DNA of 46,221 bases. It comes from Clostridium sp. Its GTDB lineage: Bacteria > Bacillota > Clostridia > Clostridiales > Clostridiaceae. The position numbers were made by a program, and so were the translations under genes. The notes under the pieces were generated by a model. That model saw only the letters and a program-made list of their open reading frames with translations, was not told where the DNA came from and searched no databases. The stretch spans positions 1 to 46,221 of the forward strand of contig JALFQD010000409.1 in the NCBI GenBank assembly GCA_022785265.1. Reading direction: 5' to 3'. Of the stretch, positions 19,971-26,806 are shown one piece after another; the first letter of the stretch is position 1; every line of letters begins with the position of its first letter.

Positions 19971-20014
19971 ATAATTGTTCCAAGGGAACAGAAAAGAAAA
20001 GAGAGGTTAGAACA

Positions 20015-20275
20015 ATGAAAAAGGAAATGAACAAGGCTTACATGGTAATGGTACAGAATGAGGTCGTTATGGTGACAATGGACAAGATAAAGGCCGAAAA
20101 CTTTTATTTCGCCCTCAAAAGACAATTTGAACTTCGAAGTGCTTATGAACTTGTCAACGAAACTACAACGTTTAATGATTACTTTGGAAGTACGCTCTAT
20201 GATAAAACTGCAGTACTTAAAGCCATAAATGATGAAATTGTCAAGATACGAATTAGGGTAATGATAATGGATTAA
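20015..20275 (+). CDS. Unknown small early protein (86 aa)
   Basis: First protein gene of the rightward early region. ATG 20015 after AGAGAGGTTAGAACA; TAA lies at the base of the following terminator. Sequence starts MKKEMNKAYMVMVQNEVVMV and contains KAENFYFALKRQFELRSAYE; alpha/beta, moderately basic. No domain recognised. Early host-takeover function is possible given the strong promoter. Confidence 0.65.
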   Translation: MKKEMNKAYMVMVQNEVVMVTMDKIKAENFYFALKRQFELRSAYELVNETTTFNDYFGSTLYDKTAVLKAINDEIVKIRIRVMIMD

Positions 20276-20295
20276 AGGGCGCAAGCCCTTTTCTT
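20274..20295 (+). terminator. Terminator overlapping the stop codon
   Basis: AAAGGGC-GCAA-GCCCTTTTCTTTTT; the TAA of the upstream gene is in the foot of the stem and the loop is a GNRA tetraloop. Two more small hairpins with TTAAAG arms follow at 20308-20346. Confidence 0.8.
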
Positions 20296-20394
20296 TTTAG
20301 AACGGCACTTTAACGCATTAAAGTGATAATGCTTTAATGTGTTAAAGCAGCAAACCTTGTTAAAAACTCGACAATCTTTTTATAAAATTCCCTA

Positions 20395-20423
20395 TTGACA
20401 AATTTGCAAATAAGCATTATAAT
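20395..20423 (+). promoter_or_regulatory. Early promoter
   Basis: TTGACA, 17 nt, TATAAT; start codon 30 nt downstream. Confidence 0.85.
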
Positions 20424-20453
20424 ATATACATAAAGAAAAGGGAGGAAAAAACA

Positions 20454-20603
20454 ATGTTTGATGATGATTATATCGTAACCAAAAAATTCAAGGTTCGCCC
20501 ACGTTCAATCGCATGGTTCGCAATACGCGCAATGCAGGCTGTATGCGGCGCAAGTTGTTTATATCTCTTATATATTCTATTGGCGGCAGTTTGTGGGGGA
20601 TAA
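20454..20603 (+). CDS. Small membrane protein (49 aa)
   Basis: ATG 20454 with GGGAGGAAAAAACA upstream; TAA 20601. The N-terminus is charged (MFDDDYIVTKKFKVRPRSI) and the C-terminal half is one hydrophobic helix with Cys residues (VCGASCLYLLYILLAAVCGG). Probably an inner-membrane peptide. The stop codon lies in the loop of hairpin GGGGGAT/ATCCCCC. Too short for standard gene finding, but promoter, ribosome site and terminator-like hairpin frame it cleanly. Confidence 0.7.
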   Translation: MFDDDYIVTKKFKVRPRSIAWFAIRAMQAVCGASCLYLLYILLAAVCGG

Positions 20604-20638
20604 AAAATCCCCCTTGACAAATAAAAGGAAGGCAAACA

Positions 20639-20842
20639 ATGATGAAGTTTAATCGCAAATTACGCAATAAAATAAAGCTTATATTTAGGCATTGTATATT
20701 GCTAAATGGAAAACTAGACTATACAACAAATTGGAATAGAATAGCAGTAAATAGTCTTATTAAAGTCTATGAACGAATCGATAAAAAAACCGCTAAAATT
20801 CTCCGCAAAGAAGTAAAGCGAATAACAAAGACAGTTTCCTAA
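20639..20842 (+). CDS. Small basic protein (67 aa)
   Basis: Starts MMKFNRKLRNKIKLIFRH; ribosome site GGAAGG. Very basic and helical (RIDKKTAKILRKEVKRITK), so nucleic-acid binding is plausible. The region before it has TTGACA but no -10, so it probably shares the 20395 transcript past a leaky hairpin. No family recognised. Confidence 0.6.
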   Translation: MMKFNRKLRNKIKLIFRHCILLNGKLDYTTNWNRIAVNSLIKVYERIDKKTAKILRKEVKRITKTVS

Positions 20843-20854
20843 TCCTCTCTTTTT

Positions 20855-20892
20855 GGGGGAATACTTAAAAAAAGTATTCCTCCATTTTTTAT
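20855..20892 (+). terminator. Intrinsic terminator
   Basis: GGGGGAATACTT / AAGTATTCCTCC with an A-rich loop, then ATTTTTT. Confidence 0.85.
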
Positions 20893-20902
20893 AATTTTCC
20901 TA

Positions 20903-20931
20903 TTGACAAATAATGTGGGTTATGCTATACT
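20903..20931 (+). promoter_or_regulatory. Early promoter with TGTTCC leader
   Basis: TTGACA, 17 nt, TATACT, followed by ATAATTGTTCCAAGAG. Member of the shared promoter-leader group. Confidence 0.85.
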
Positions 20932-20971
20932 ATAATTGTTCCAAGAGAGAACAGAAAGAGAGGAAAAAAAG

Positions 20972-21169
20972 ATGAAATATTATGAATTGCAGGTAAGTTA
21001 TGAAATGTTTGGTGAAGATGAAGTCAAAAAAGATACTCTCTTTGTTCCGCAATCGGACTCAGCAAAGAAAATTGCGCAACAAATGATAGATAAGTTCACC
21101 AATGTTATACAGGTAGAAGTCATCAATGGCGCAACTGGAGAGCTTGTCTATTACAACGCTAAAGATTAA
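20972..21169 (+). CDS. Unknown small early protein (65 aa)
   Basis: ATG 20972 with AGAGAGGAAAAAAAG upstream; MKYYELQVSYEMFGEDEVKK. An in-frame upstream TTG at 20936 is rejected because it lies in the promoter leader. Beta-alpha composition with FTNVIQVEVINGATGELVYY. It resembles small phage proteins of the MKYYE type in general form, but no function is known to me. The TAA is inside the following terminator stem. Confidence 0.65.
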   Translation: MKYYELQVSYEMFGEDEVKKDTLFVPQSDSAKKIAQQMIDKFTNVIQVEVINGATGELVYYNAKD

Positions 21170-21198
21170 TAAGCGGGGGAAAATTCCCCGCTTATTAA
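21166..21198 (+). terminator. Terminator containing the stop codon
   Basis: TTAATAAGCGGGG / CCCCGCTTATTAA, a 13-bp perfect stem that includes the TAA of the upstream gene. Confidence 0.8.
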
Positions 21199-21205
21199 AA
21201 AGCTT

Positions 21206-21234
21206 TTGACAATTTTTATAAAAAAAGGTATAAT
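21206..21234 (+). promoter_or_regulatory. Early promoter
   Basis: TTGACA, 17 nt, TATAAT, A-rich spacer. Confidence 0.85.
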
Positions 21235-21267
21235 AAAAATATAAAAAAAAAAGAAAAGGTGATTTTA

Positions 21268-21738
21268 ATGATATTGTTTTCTATTTGTACAATAATCAAT
21301 GTAATTCTTTCAACAGTAAAAAGTCTTATTACCATTAAAGGCTCTAAGCTTGCGGCGGCTTTGATAAATGCTTTAACCTATGGTTTTTATACTTATGTTA
21401 TTCTTTTAACAAGCGATGCCGCGCTCAGCATTGAGGGAAAAATGGCTGTCACCGCGGCGGCAAACTTTATAGGTGTCTATCTTGTTAAGCTATTGGAGGA
21501 AAAGGCGCGTAAAGATATGCTTTGGAAAATTGAAAGCACCATAAAACATGATGAAAAAATATTGTATGCTTTGCGTGACCAATTGGAATTAGCGGATATT
21601 CCTTTTAATTGGATAGATATAAATAAGTATTTTATCGTCAACTGTTTTTGCGCAACTCAAGAACAGAGCGCAAAAGCCAAAACAATACTTGATGCAGTTG
21701 GCGCAAAGTATTTTGTTTCAGAAACAAAAACTCTTTGA
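21268..21738 (+). CDS. Membrane protein, DUF5698/UPF0316-like N-terminus (156 aa)
   Basis: Starts MILFSICTIINVILSTVKSL at ATG 21268 (AAAGGTGAT upstream; the GTG at 21259 is inside the ribosome site). Three hydrophobic segments: about 2-22, 30-50, 58-75, then a soluble C-terminal domain (HDEKILYALRDQLELADIPF...QEQSAKAKTILDAVGAKYFV) that looks like a ferredoxin-like regulatory fold. The TM part recalls UPF0316/DUF5698 proteins by eye only. It is an early gene with its own promoter, so possibly a membrane-acting host-takeover or exclusion factor. Confidence 0.6.
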   Translation: MILFSICTIINVILSTVKSLITIKGSKLAAALINALTYGFYTYVILLTSDAALSIEGKMAVTAAANFIGVYLVKLLEEKARKDMLWKIESTIKHDEKILYALRDQLELADIPFNWIDINKYFIVNCFCATQEQSAKAKTILDAVGAKYFVSETKTL

Positions 21739-21746
21739 AAAAGGTA

Positions 21747-21775
21747 TTGACATTTTAGCCTAAGTATAGTATACT
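21747..21775 (+). promoter_or_regulatory. Early promoter with TGTTCC leader
   Basis: TTGACA, 17 nt, TATACT, then ATAATTGTTCCAAGAGGGAAC forming a small hairpin. Confidence 0.85.
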
Positions 21776-21815
21776 ATAATTGTTCCAAGAGGGAACAGAA
21801 AGAGAGGAAAAAAAG

Positions 21816-22022
21816 ATGAAGAAATACTTTGAAACACCTACACAAGTTATGTTTTGGCAGGACGCGGAAATAATGCGCGAAAATAATGTAGACTATTTTG
21901 TGGGCATAGCTTATCACGATGAAATAATTTGCGCGTGTTGCGGCGGCATAGTAGAAATTAGCGAAGTTGAAAACATTGAAACTTTTCCTTGGGTTGATAT
22001 TACCGATGCAATTCTTAGTTAA
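21816..22022 (+). CDS. Unknown small early protein with CxCC motif (68 aa)
   Basis: ATG 21816 behind AGAGAGGAAAAAAAG, the same leader as the 20972 gene. Starts MKKYFETPTQVMFWQDAEIM; contains EIICACCGGIVEI, a Cys cluster that may hold metal. No family recognised. Confidence 0.65.
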   Translation: MKKYFETPTQVMFWQDAEIMRENNVDYFVGIAYHDEIICACCGGIVEISEVENIETFPWVDITDAILS

Positions 22023-22029
22023 TAAGAGC

Positions 22030-22055
22030 AAAAGGGCTTAGAAATAAGCCCTTTT
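22030..22055 (+). terminator. Terminator overlapping the next promoter
   Basis: AAAAGGGCTTA-GAAA-TAAGCCCTTTT; its last two T are the first bases of the TTGACA of the next promoter. Confidence 0.8.
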
Positions 22056-22082
22056 GACAATTTTTATAAAAAAAAGTATAAT
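22054..22082 (+). promoter_or_regulatory. Promoter of structured element copy 2
   Basis: TTGACA, 17 nt, TATAAT. The transcript has no ORF of note before 22489 (only an 8-codon MMKKTKA frame), so it mainly expresses hairpin RNA. Confidence 0.8.
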
Positions 22083-22142
22083 AAAAATATAAGAAAAAAA
22101 TGATGAAGAAAACTAAAGCTTGAAAAATAAAAACAAAAATTG

Positions 22143-22391
22143 AATTAAAAAACTGTAAATAATACAGTTTTTTAATTATGTAAAAACCCCTTGACTTTTT
22201 CGGCGGCCTGTGCGCGGTTGGCACAGGCCGAGCTTTGTGTCAAGCATTTTTTGGTGAAATTTCTGATAATTTTTTATCATTTGTGATAAAAAATTATCAA
22301 TCCTGAAACCCCAATTGTTAAAAAATTATCGTAGTATTTTTAACAATTGTATAATTATACATAGTGTATTATCGCGGCATAAATAATACAC
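22143..22391 (+). repeat. Structured intergenic element, copy 2 (candidate ncRNA)
   Basis: Hairpin A AATTAAAAAACTGTA/TACAGTTTTTTAATT (22143-22177); TTGAC 22191; hairpin B CGGCCTGTGC-gcggttg-GCACAGGCCG (22204-22230); GTCAA 22239; hairpin C GATAATTTTTTATCA/TGATAAAAAATTATC (22265-22299). Two further perfect hairpins follow: CAATTGTTAAAAA/TTTTTAACAATTG (22312-22349) and GTGTATTAT/AATAATACAC (22363-22391). TTGAC and GTCAA can close hairpin B from outside. Confidence 0.75.
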
Positions 22392-22432
22392 TTTTTGAAT
22401 TGTGACAAAATTGTGAACACTACAAAAAGCTA

Positions 22433-22461
22433 TTGCAATCATTTTCCAAAAGTAGTAAAAT
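22433..22461 (+). promoter_or_regulatory. Promoter of the HAD gene (weaker)
   Basis: TTGCAA, 17 nt, TAAAAT; start codon 28 nt downstream. Confidence 0.6.
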
Positions 22462-22488
22462 ATAGGCATAGTTAAGAAAGGAAAACTA

Positions 22489-22950
22489 ATGCTTATGACT
22501 TTTTACTTTGACATGGATGGCACATTAGCGAATTTTTATGGTGTGCAAAATTGGCTTGAATATCTCAAAAATTTTGATACTACACCATACCGCATAGCTG
22601 AACCGCTTATAAATTTTTCTCTGTTGGCGCGGCGTATTCACCAACTACAACGCAAGGGATATAAAGTCGGAATAATTAGCTGGTTATCTAAAAGCGGGAC
22701 AGAAGATTATAACGCGGCTGTAACTACCATTAAAAAAACATGGCTGAAAAAACACTTGCCCTCTGTAGAATGGGATGAAATAACAATTATTCCCTATGGT
22801 ACACCAAAGCATAACCATGCTAATGATAAGTATGCTATACTTTTTGACGATGAAAAGCGCAATCGGGACGCATGGCAAAGCAAAACGCGCATGGCATTCG
22901 ATGAGTCCTGCATAATGGAAATTCTTGCCCATTTTGCAAAAAGTTGTTGA
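22489..22950 (+). CDS. HAD-superfamily 5'(3')-nucleotidase-like phosphatase (153 aa)
   Basis: Hydrolyses a phosphate ester, probably of a nucleotide. Motif I YFDMDGTLANF gives the nucleophile D8 and acid/base D10; motif II is probably IISW (62-65); motif IV is LFDDE with D120/D121 for Mg2+; a Lys (K114 in NDKYAILFDD) may serve as motif III. Size and the DMDGTLANF start match the small phage deoxyribonucleotidases that balance dNTP pools. ATG 22489 follows AAAGGAAAACTA; Met at 22495 is an alternative. Confidence 0.8.
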   Translation: MLMTFYFDMDGTLANFYGVQNWLEYLKNFDTTPYRIAEPLINFSLLARRIHQLQRKGYKVGIISWLSKSGTEDYNAAVTTIKKTWLKKHLPSVEWDEITIIPYGTPKHNHANDKYAILFDDEKRNRDAWQSKTRMAFDESCIMEILAHFAKSC

Positions 22951-22975
22951 CAAATAAAACGGCCTGTGGTAATAT
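22947..22975 (+). promoter_or_regulatory. Early promoter
   Basis: TTGACA overlapping the HAD gene stop (TGTTGA), 17 nt, TAATAT. The leader then forms a hairpin CGGGGAC/GTTCCCG before the ribosome site. Confidence 0.7.
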
Positions 22976-23020
22976 AATACTTGCGGGGACGCAATGTTCC
23001 CGTAGGAAGGAAGAAAAAAA

Positions 23021-23722
23021 ATGGGAAAGAAAATTGACCAACGCCGCCGTTATTATCTTGTATTGGATACCGAAACGGCTAACACCTATCGCGATGAAAA
23101 CAATAGGCTTGTAAGCAAAGACGCGCTTTTTTATGACTTAGGCGCGCAAGTTGTAGACAAAGCTGGCAATGTGTATGAGCGTTTTAGCTTTATCAATCGT
23201 GATATTTACTATGCTGAGCGCAGTCTTATGCAAAGTGCCTACTACGCTGATAAAATGAGCATGTATGACGCGCAAATTCTGGAAGGTAAGCGCACGGTCG
23301 CAAGCTTATATGAAATTCGCAAAGCTATTGCCGATGTCATTGCAGAGTATGGTATAACCGTAGTAATGGCGCACAATGCCAAATTTGATTATGACGCGCT
23401 TAATGCTACGCAAAGATATATAACGAAAAGCAAATATCGTTATTTCCTGCCTAAAGGTATAGAATGGTATGATACGGTTCGCATGGCGCGGTCAACTATT
23501 GCAAAGCAAAAAACCTATAAGCGTTTTTGTCAAGAAAATGGATACTTGACTAAAAATAATCAACCGCAATGTTCCGCGGAAGTGCTTTATAAGTACATTA
23601 GCGGCAATAATGACTTTGTGGAAAGTCATACTGGACTTGAAGATGTAGAGATAGAAACGCGCATTTTTGTCCATTGTATGCGCCAACACAAAAAAATGCG
23701 AAAAAAGTTGTTCAAGGATTAA
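23021..23722 (+). CDS. DnaQ-like 3'-5' exonuclease (233 aa)
   Basis: DEDDh-family exonuclease. Exo I YYLVLDTETAN supplies D16/E18; Exo II AHNAKFDYDAL supplies D123; Exo III ESHTGLEDVEIE supplies H203 and D208. Complete single-domain enzyme, like the epsilon proofreading subunit and many phage-encoded homologues; may proofread host polymerase or degrade host DNA or RNA. Ribosome site GGAAGGAAGAAAAAAA. Followed by a new promoter for the wHTH module. Confidence 0.9.
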   Translation: MGKKIDQRRRYYLVLDTETANTYRDENNRLVSKDALFYDLGAQVVDKAGNVYERFSFINRDIYYAERSLMQSAYYADKMSMYDAQILEGKRTVASLYEIRKAIADVIAEYGITVVMAHNAKFDYDALNATQRYITKSKYRYFLPKGIEWYDTVRMARSTIAKQKTYKRFCQENGYLTKNNQPQCSAEVLYKYISGNNDFVESHTGLEDVEIETRIFVHCMRQHKKMRKKLFKD

Positions 23723-23730
23723 AAAACCTA

Positions 23731-23760
23731 TTGACAAAACCGCGCACCGCATGTTATAAT
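23731..23760 (+). promoter_or_regulatory. Early promoter of wHTH module 1
   Basis: TTGACA, 18 nt, TATAAT. The leader forms CTGAAGGAC/GTTCTTCAG and then the stretch AAAACCAGAAAGAGAGTTGA, nearly the same as upstream of module 2. Confidence 0.75.
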
Positions 23761-23844
23761 AAATCATAAGCTGAAGGACAGGAAATGTTCTTCAGATAAA
23801 AATTGACAAGGACAGTCACAAAAACCAGAAAGAGAGTTGATACT

Positions 23845-24210
23845 ATGACTAAGAAGGAACTTTTCACCGCCCTGCTGAACCTGCCTACTGTACAGGCACG
23901 TCCCGACTTTGTAGCAGGACTGGAACATGAGATTGACCTGCTGAACCGCAAGAACACCACGCGCAAGCCCACGGCAAAGCAGGAAGAAGGCAATGAGATA
24001 ATTGCCCGCGTTCTTGAGATTTTGAGCGATGGCGAAGGCCGCACGGTAACAGAAATTCTCAAGAAGTTGGACATAGCAGATTTGAGCCATTCCCGTTTGA
24101 ACCAGCTTATTAAGAAGGCCAAAGACGCCGGAACGATTGAGCGCGAAGAAGTCAAGCGCAAGGCATACTTTTTCGCCGCAGGTGTTGAGCGCAAGCCGAT
24201 TGAACAGTAA
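23845..24210 (+). CDS. Winged-helix DNA-binding-like protein, module copy 1 (121 aa)
   Basis: Starts MTKKELFTALLNLPTVQARP. The N-terminal helical part contains EHEIDLLNRKN; a linker KPTAKQEE leads to a C-terminal winged helix (VTEILKKLDIADLSHSRLNQLIKKAKDAGTIEREEVKRKAYFF), with a recognition helix SHSRLNQLIKKA and wing VKRKAYF. Close paralogue of the 25997 gene and distant paralogue of the 41400 gene. Starts at 23845, since the upstream Met lies in the leader. Probably a transcription regulator or nucleoid-like protein. Codons are GC-rich, suggesting high expression. Confidence 0.75.
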   Translation: MTKKELFTALLNLPTVQARPDFVAGLEHEIDLLNRKNTTRKPTAKQEEGNEIIARVLEILSDGEGRTVTEILKKLDIADLSHSRLNQLIKKAKDAGTIEREEVKRKAYFFAAGVERKPIEQ

Positions 24211-24212
24211 GC

Positions 24213-24596
24213 ATGAACCAGCGCAAAGACATGGGGAGCGCAAGCTCCCCACAAATCCAGCAGATAATGAAAACGTTGCAAATATCAGAAGCAGAAGCAA
24301 AAGAGGTGTTAGACTATGATAGACGCATAGACGCAGGCGAAAAGTTGGGCGAATTGAGCGCGGAACAGAAAAAAGTTGCCAAGGAAATGACAATCACGCG
24401 CACAAAAACCAATTATAAATTCCAACAGCGCGAAAGAAAAGCTAACGCGGCAAAGCAAGAAATAATTGCGGCATTGGCGCAAACGCTGGAGAACAAAGGC
24501 GCGGAAAAGCTGGAAATCGCAAACGCGGAAAGAGAATTTTCTTTTCTATTGGATAACGTAAAATATAAAATAACTTTGAGTTGTCCGCGAAAATAA
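24213..24596 (+). CDS. Partner protein of the wHTH regulator, copy 1 (127 aa)
   Basis: Starts 2 nt after the wHTH stop (TAAGCATG), so translation is probably coupled. Segments: QQIMKTLQISEAEAKEVLDYD, TNYKFQQRERKANAAKQEI and a C-terminal beta part FSFLLDNVKYKITLSCPRK. Paralogue of the 26414 gene; the C-terminal part also resembles the 43850 gene. A hairpin GGGAGC-GCAA-GCTCCC lies in the first codons. Phage core protein of unknown function, always found here with the wHTH gene. Confidence 0.65.
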   Translation: MNQRKDMGSASSPQIQQIMKTLQISEAEAKEVLDYDRRIDAGEKLGELSAEQKKVAKEMTITRTKTNYKFQQRERKANAAKQEIIAALAQTLENKGAEKLEIANAEREFSFLLDNVKYKITLSCPRK

Positions 24597-24600
24597 TAAA

Positions 24601-24625
24601 AAACCTCCCAAAATGGGAGGTTTTT
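24601..24625 (+). terminator. Intrinsic terminator of module 1
   Basis: AAACCTCCCA-AAA-TGGGAGGTTTTTATT. Confidence 0.9.
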
Positions 24626-24868
24626 ATTACAAAAATTTAATTGTTACATGAATTGTTACGAATTCGTAATAATTTAAGTCGAAAACCTTGATAATAGTTC
24701 TTATTTTATTAAAAAAATTATGATTTTTTATAAAAATAGGGCGATTTTTAATAAAAAACTGATAATTTATACTGATTTTTTATAAAAAATCATGATTTTT
24801 TTAATAAAACTTTAAGAATTTATCGCAAAGTTTTATAATTGTTACAAAATTGTTACAAAAATTACCCC
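24626..24868. other. Very AT-rich non-coding stretch with repeated TTATAAAAA blocks
   Basis: About 240 nt with no ORF. Repeats of GATTTTTTATAAAAA and GATTTTTTTAATAAA (24720-24815), and paired TTGTTACA words at both ends (24643-24660 and 24838-24858). This is the most AT-rich gap in the early region; an origin or protein-binding array is possible. Confidence 0.4.
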
Positions 24869-24960
24869 TTGACATTCGACTCGCCGCTCTCAGATGAGAC
24901 CGGCGAGAATTTTGTCAATATAGAATCTCTGGTAATTTTTTAACGAAAAACTGTTAAAAT
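24869..24960 (+). repeat. Structured intergenic element, copy 3
   Basis: TTGAC (24869); hairpin B CTCGCCG...CGGCGAG (24880-24907) with an inner TCTC/GAGA; GTCAA (24914); hairpin C TTTTAAC-gaaaaact-GTTAAAA (24937-24959). No clear hairpin A or dedicated promoter. Confidence 0.65.
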
Positions 24961-24988
24961 TTAGACAAACATTTTTTTCCTAAAAGTA

Positions 24989-25017
24989 TTGACTTTATAG
25001 GGGCTATGATATATAAT
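24989..25017 (+). promoter_or_regulatory. Early promoter
   Basis: TTGACT, 17 nt, TATAAT. The leader contains GGAGG(AACTGAGAACC)CTCC, a hairpin that hides a decoy ribosome site ahead of the real one at 25066. Confidence 0.75.
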
Positions 25018-25079
25018 ACATAATGCAAGGAGGAACTGAGAACCCTCCAACAGATAAAAGGAAAAAGGAGATTAAAAAA

Positions 25080-25340
25080 ATGAAGGTTACGTTGCAGGTT
25101 TGTAAGATTGAGAATGTAGACATTGAAGTTCCCTATGCAATTATTGCGCCGCTGATGCTGGACAACTGTAAAGAAAATTGGGACAAGAGCGGAATCGCAA
25201 CCGAAGAAGATTATGAGCGCGTAAAGGATTACATCAAAAGAAATTACGGCTATGGCCTTAGCTGTGATATAGATAATGGCAATTATCAGTACGCGGAAAT
25301 TACCAGCGGCAATGAAACTATAACAATACTGGAGGGTTAA
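25080..25340 (+). CDS. Unknown protein upstream of AbrB-like gene (86 aa)
   Basis: MKVTLQVCKIENVDIEVPYA, with site AAAAAGGAGATTAAAAAA. Contains YERVKDYIKRNYGYGLSCDI; alpha/beta, acidic C-terminus. Its stop is 3 nt before the next ATG and its last codons (GGAGGG) form the ribosome site of the AbrB-like gene, so the two are co-translated. It could be an antagonist or partner of that regulator; no family recognised. Confidence 0.65.
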   Translation: MKVTLQVCKIENVDIEVPYAIIAPLMLDNCKENWDKSGIATEEDYERVKDYIKRNYGYGLSCDIDNGNYQYAEITSGNETITILEG

Positions 25341-25343
25341 AAA

Positions 25344-25655
25344 ATGTTTGAGCTAAGGCAAATTGATGAGCTGGGGCGCGTAGCAATACCCAAAGAAATA
25401 CGAGAACAAATAAACATTAAGACAGGCGCGCTCATGATAATAATAGATGAGGGAAAAAACTTTGTGACTTTTGCAAAGTATGACTCCAATGTTATTCCTC
25501 CACATGATACGACTCCAAGTGACATTCTTAGAGAAGCAATTTCAGAAATGGCAGTTTATGCCGCTGAATCTGAATACGAAACTGAATTTTATGAAATAAT
25601 GGATGAAGTTGCAAAGCTGATGAATGAGTGTGAGGAAATAGAAAACAGGGGTTGA
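25344..25655 (+). CDS. AbrB/SpoVT-type transition-state regulator (103 aa)
   Basis: The N-terminal SpoVT/AbrB swapped-hairpin DNA-binding domain is clear: RQIDELGRVAIPKEIREQIN followed by GALMIIIDEGKNFVTFAKY (residues 4-50). The acidic helical C-terminus (EISEMAVYAAESEYETEFYE) probably mediates dimers. Typical AbrB-like regulators are 80-100 aa, so complete. Located in the early region, it may control the early-to-late switch or host genes. Confidence 0.85.
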   Translation: MFELRQIDELGRVAIPKEIREQINIKTGALMIIIDEGKNFVTFAKYDSNVIPPHDTTPSDILREAISEMAVYAAESEYETEFYEIMDEVAKLMNECEEIENRG

Positions 25656-25680
25656 CAAGCTCAGCCCCTTATGATAAAAT
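25652..25680 (+). promoter_or_regulatory. Promoter of structured element copy 4
   Basis: TTGACA overlapping the AbrB gene stop (GGTTGA), 17 nt, TAAAAT. No ORF follows for 300 nt; the product is the hairpin RNA. Confidence 0.75.
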
Positions 25681-25694
25681 AATTAACATAGTTT

Positions 25695-25828
25695 TCAAGG
25701 GAAAGTTTGTAAAAAACTTTCCCTTGATCTTTTCAGCTCGCCGCTGTGGGTTGACAGCGGCGAGAATTTGTCAAGAGGAAATGTTTGTGAATTTTTTATC
25801 ATAAAAGCATGATAAAAAATTCACAAAC
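25695..25828 (+). repeat. Structured intergenic element, copy 4 (candidate ncRNA)
   Basis: Clearest copy. Hairpin A TCAAGGGAAAGTTT/AAACTTTCCCTTGA (25695-25727); hairpin B CTCGCCGCTG-tgggttga-CAGCGGCGAG (25737-25764); GTCAA (25770); hairpin C GTTTGTGAATTTTTTATCAT/ATGATAAAAAATTCACAAAC (25783-25828), a perfect 20-bp stem. A short GTTA/TAAC hairpin with T run follows at about 25848-25865. With its own promoter this looks like a ~170-nt RNA. Confidence 0.75.
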
Positions 25829-25881
25829 CAATTTTCCCGATTTGTTAAAAAAATAACTTTTTCATTTTTTGCAAAAAACTG

Positions 25882-25910
25882 TTGACACCAGCGGCGTTAT
25901 GGTGTATACT
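25882..25910 (+). promoter_or_regulatory. Early promoter of wHTH module 2
   Basis: TTGACA, 17 nt, TATACT, then ATAATTGTTCCAAG; the leader resembles that of module 1. Confidence 0.85.
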
Positions 25911-25996
25911 ATAATTGTTCCAAGGGGGACAGGAACCCCAAGGACATCACTACTAAGTGAAGGACACACTTAAAAACCAGAAAGTGAGTTGATACT

Positions 25997-26371
25997 ATGA
26001 CTAAGAAGGAAATGTTTACCGAACTGCTGACTCTGAGCGAAGTTGCCGCGCGTCCTGAACTCGTTGCAGGTATTGAACACGAAATCGAACTGCTGAGCCG
26101 TAAGAACTCAAGCACTCGCAAGCCTACCGCCCATCAGGAAGAAAACGAAATCCTTACTGAGCGCATTAAGGCTATCCTGTTCCACGCCTCCAATGACGGC
26201 ATGACCATCACCGAAGTTGTTAAGGCTCTCGATGATGATAACATCACCCATTCCCGTATAAACCAGCTTGTGAAAAAGCTGAAGGATGAGGGCATTGCGG
26301 TTCGTACTGAGGTTAAGCGTAAGGCATATTTTAAGCTGAGCGATGAAGCCAAGGAAGGTTTGGAAGGCTAA
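25997..26371 (+). CDS. Winged-helix DNA-binding-like protein, module copy 2 (124 aa)
   Basis: MTKKEMFTELLTLSEVAARPE at the start, same plan as the 23845 product: EHEIELLSRKNSS, linker, then TEVVKALDDDNITHSRINQLVKKLKDEGI and VRTEVKRKAYFKLS as wing. The upstream 25 nt around AAAACCAGAAAG.GAGTTGATACT are almost the same as in copy 1, so the duplication includes the leader. GC-rich codons. Stop codon TAA sits in the following hairpin. Confidence 0.75.
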   Translation: MTKKEMFTELLTLSEVAARPELVAGIEHEIELLSRKNSSTRKPTAHQEENEILTERIKAILFHASNDGMTITEVVKALDDDNITHSRINQLVKKLKDEGIAVRTEVKRKAYFKLSDEAKEGLEG

Positions 26372-26392
26372 GGGGCTTTGCCCCTTACCTTC
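26364..26392 (+). terminator. Hairpin containing the stop codon (partial terminator)
   Basis: GGCTAAGGGGC-TTT-GCCCCTTACC; the TAA of the wHTH gene is paired in the stem. No long T run, so it may attenuate rather than end transcription before the partner gene. Confidence 0.6.
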
Positions 26393-26413
26393 TAAAAGGA
26401 GGATTGAATAAAC

Positions 26414-26806
26414 TTGACCAAAGAGCAAGAAAAAGCGAAACTTGAAAACTTAATGAAAACGTTGGACATAAGCGAAGCCGAAGCCCGCGAGGTCATGGCC
26501 TATGATGAAGCAGTCGAACATGGCAAGCCCACGGAATATGACTTGACGCCAGACCAAAAGAAGGTTGCTAAAAAGATGACTAATTGCGACCATAAGAAAC
26601 AAACCGGAACAAATTACAAATTCCAAAAGCGCGAAAGAAAGAAGAATGGCGCAAAGGCTGATTTGATTGCGCTAATTGCGGAAATGTTGAACGCAAAGGT
26701 TGAAAATCTTCAAGTCACGAATGAAGAACGCCAAGTTATCTTTGACTATGAGGGCAATTCTTATGAAGTAAATCTAATCCAAAAGAGGAAGAAAAAAGAT
26801 GAATAA
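26414..26806 (+). CDS. Partner protein of the wHTH regulator, copy 2 (130 aa)
   Basis: Starts at TTG 26414 behind AAAGGAGGATTGAATAAAC. Aligns by eye with the 24213 product: LMKTLDISEAEAREVMAYDE, QKKVAKKMT, TNYKFQKRERKKNGAKADLI, and VIFDYEGNSYEVNL at the end. Its stop overlaps the ATG of the next gene by 8 nt. Unknown function; duplication of the whole two-gene module suggests the pair acts together. Confidence 0.65.
   Translation: MTKEQEKAKLENLMKTLDISEAEAREVMAYDEAVEHGKPTEYDLTPDQKKVAKKMTNCDHKKQTGTNYKFQKRERKKNGAKADLIALIAEMLNAKVENLQVTNEERQVIFDYEGNSYEVNLIQKRKKKDE

Noticed and set aside
19814-20284. 156-aa minus-strand ORF across the early promoters
   Set aside because: Runs opposite the 20015 gene and through the sRNA promoter; low-complexity Phe/Ser text and no ribosome site.
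20608-20614. TTGACA at 20608 as promoter of the 20639 gene
   Set aside because: No -10 at 16-18 nt; ribosome site and ATG occupy the place.
24213-24270. Alternative start at the internal ATG 24267
   Set aside because: No ribosome site there; the 24213 start is 2 nt after the upstream stop and fits coupled translation, although the copy-2 protein aligns best from about this point.
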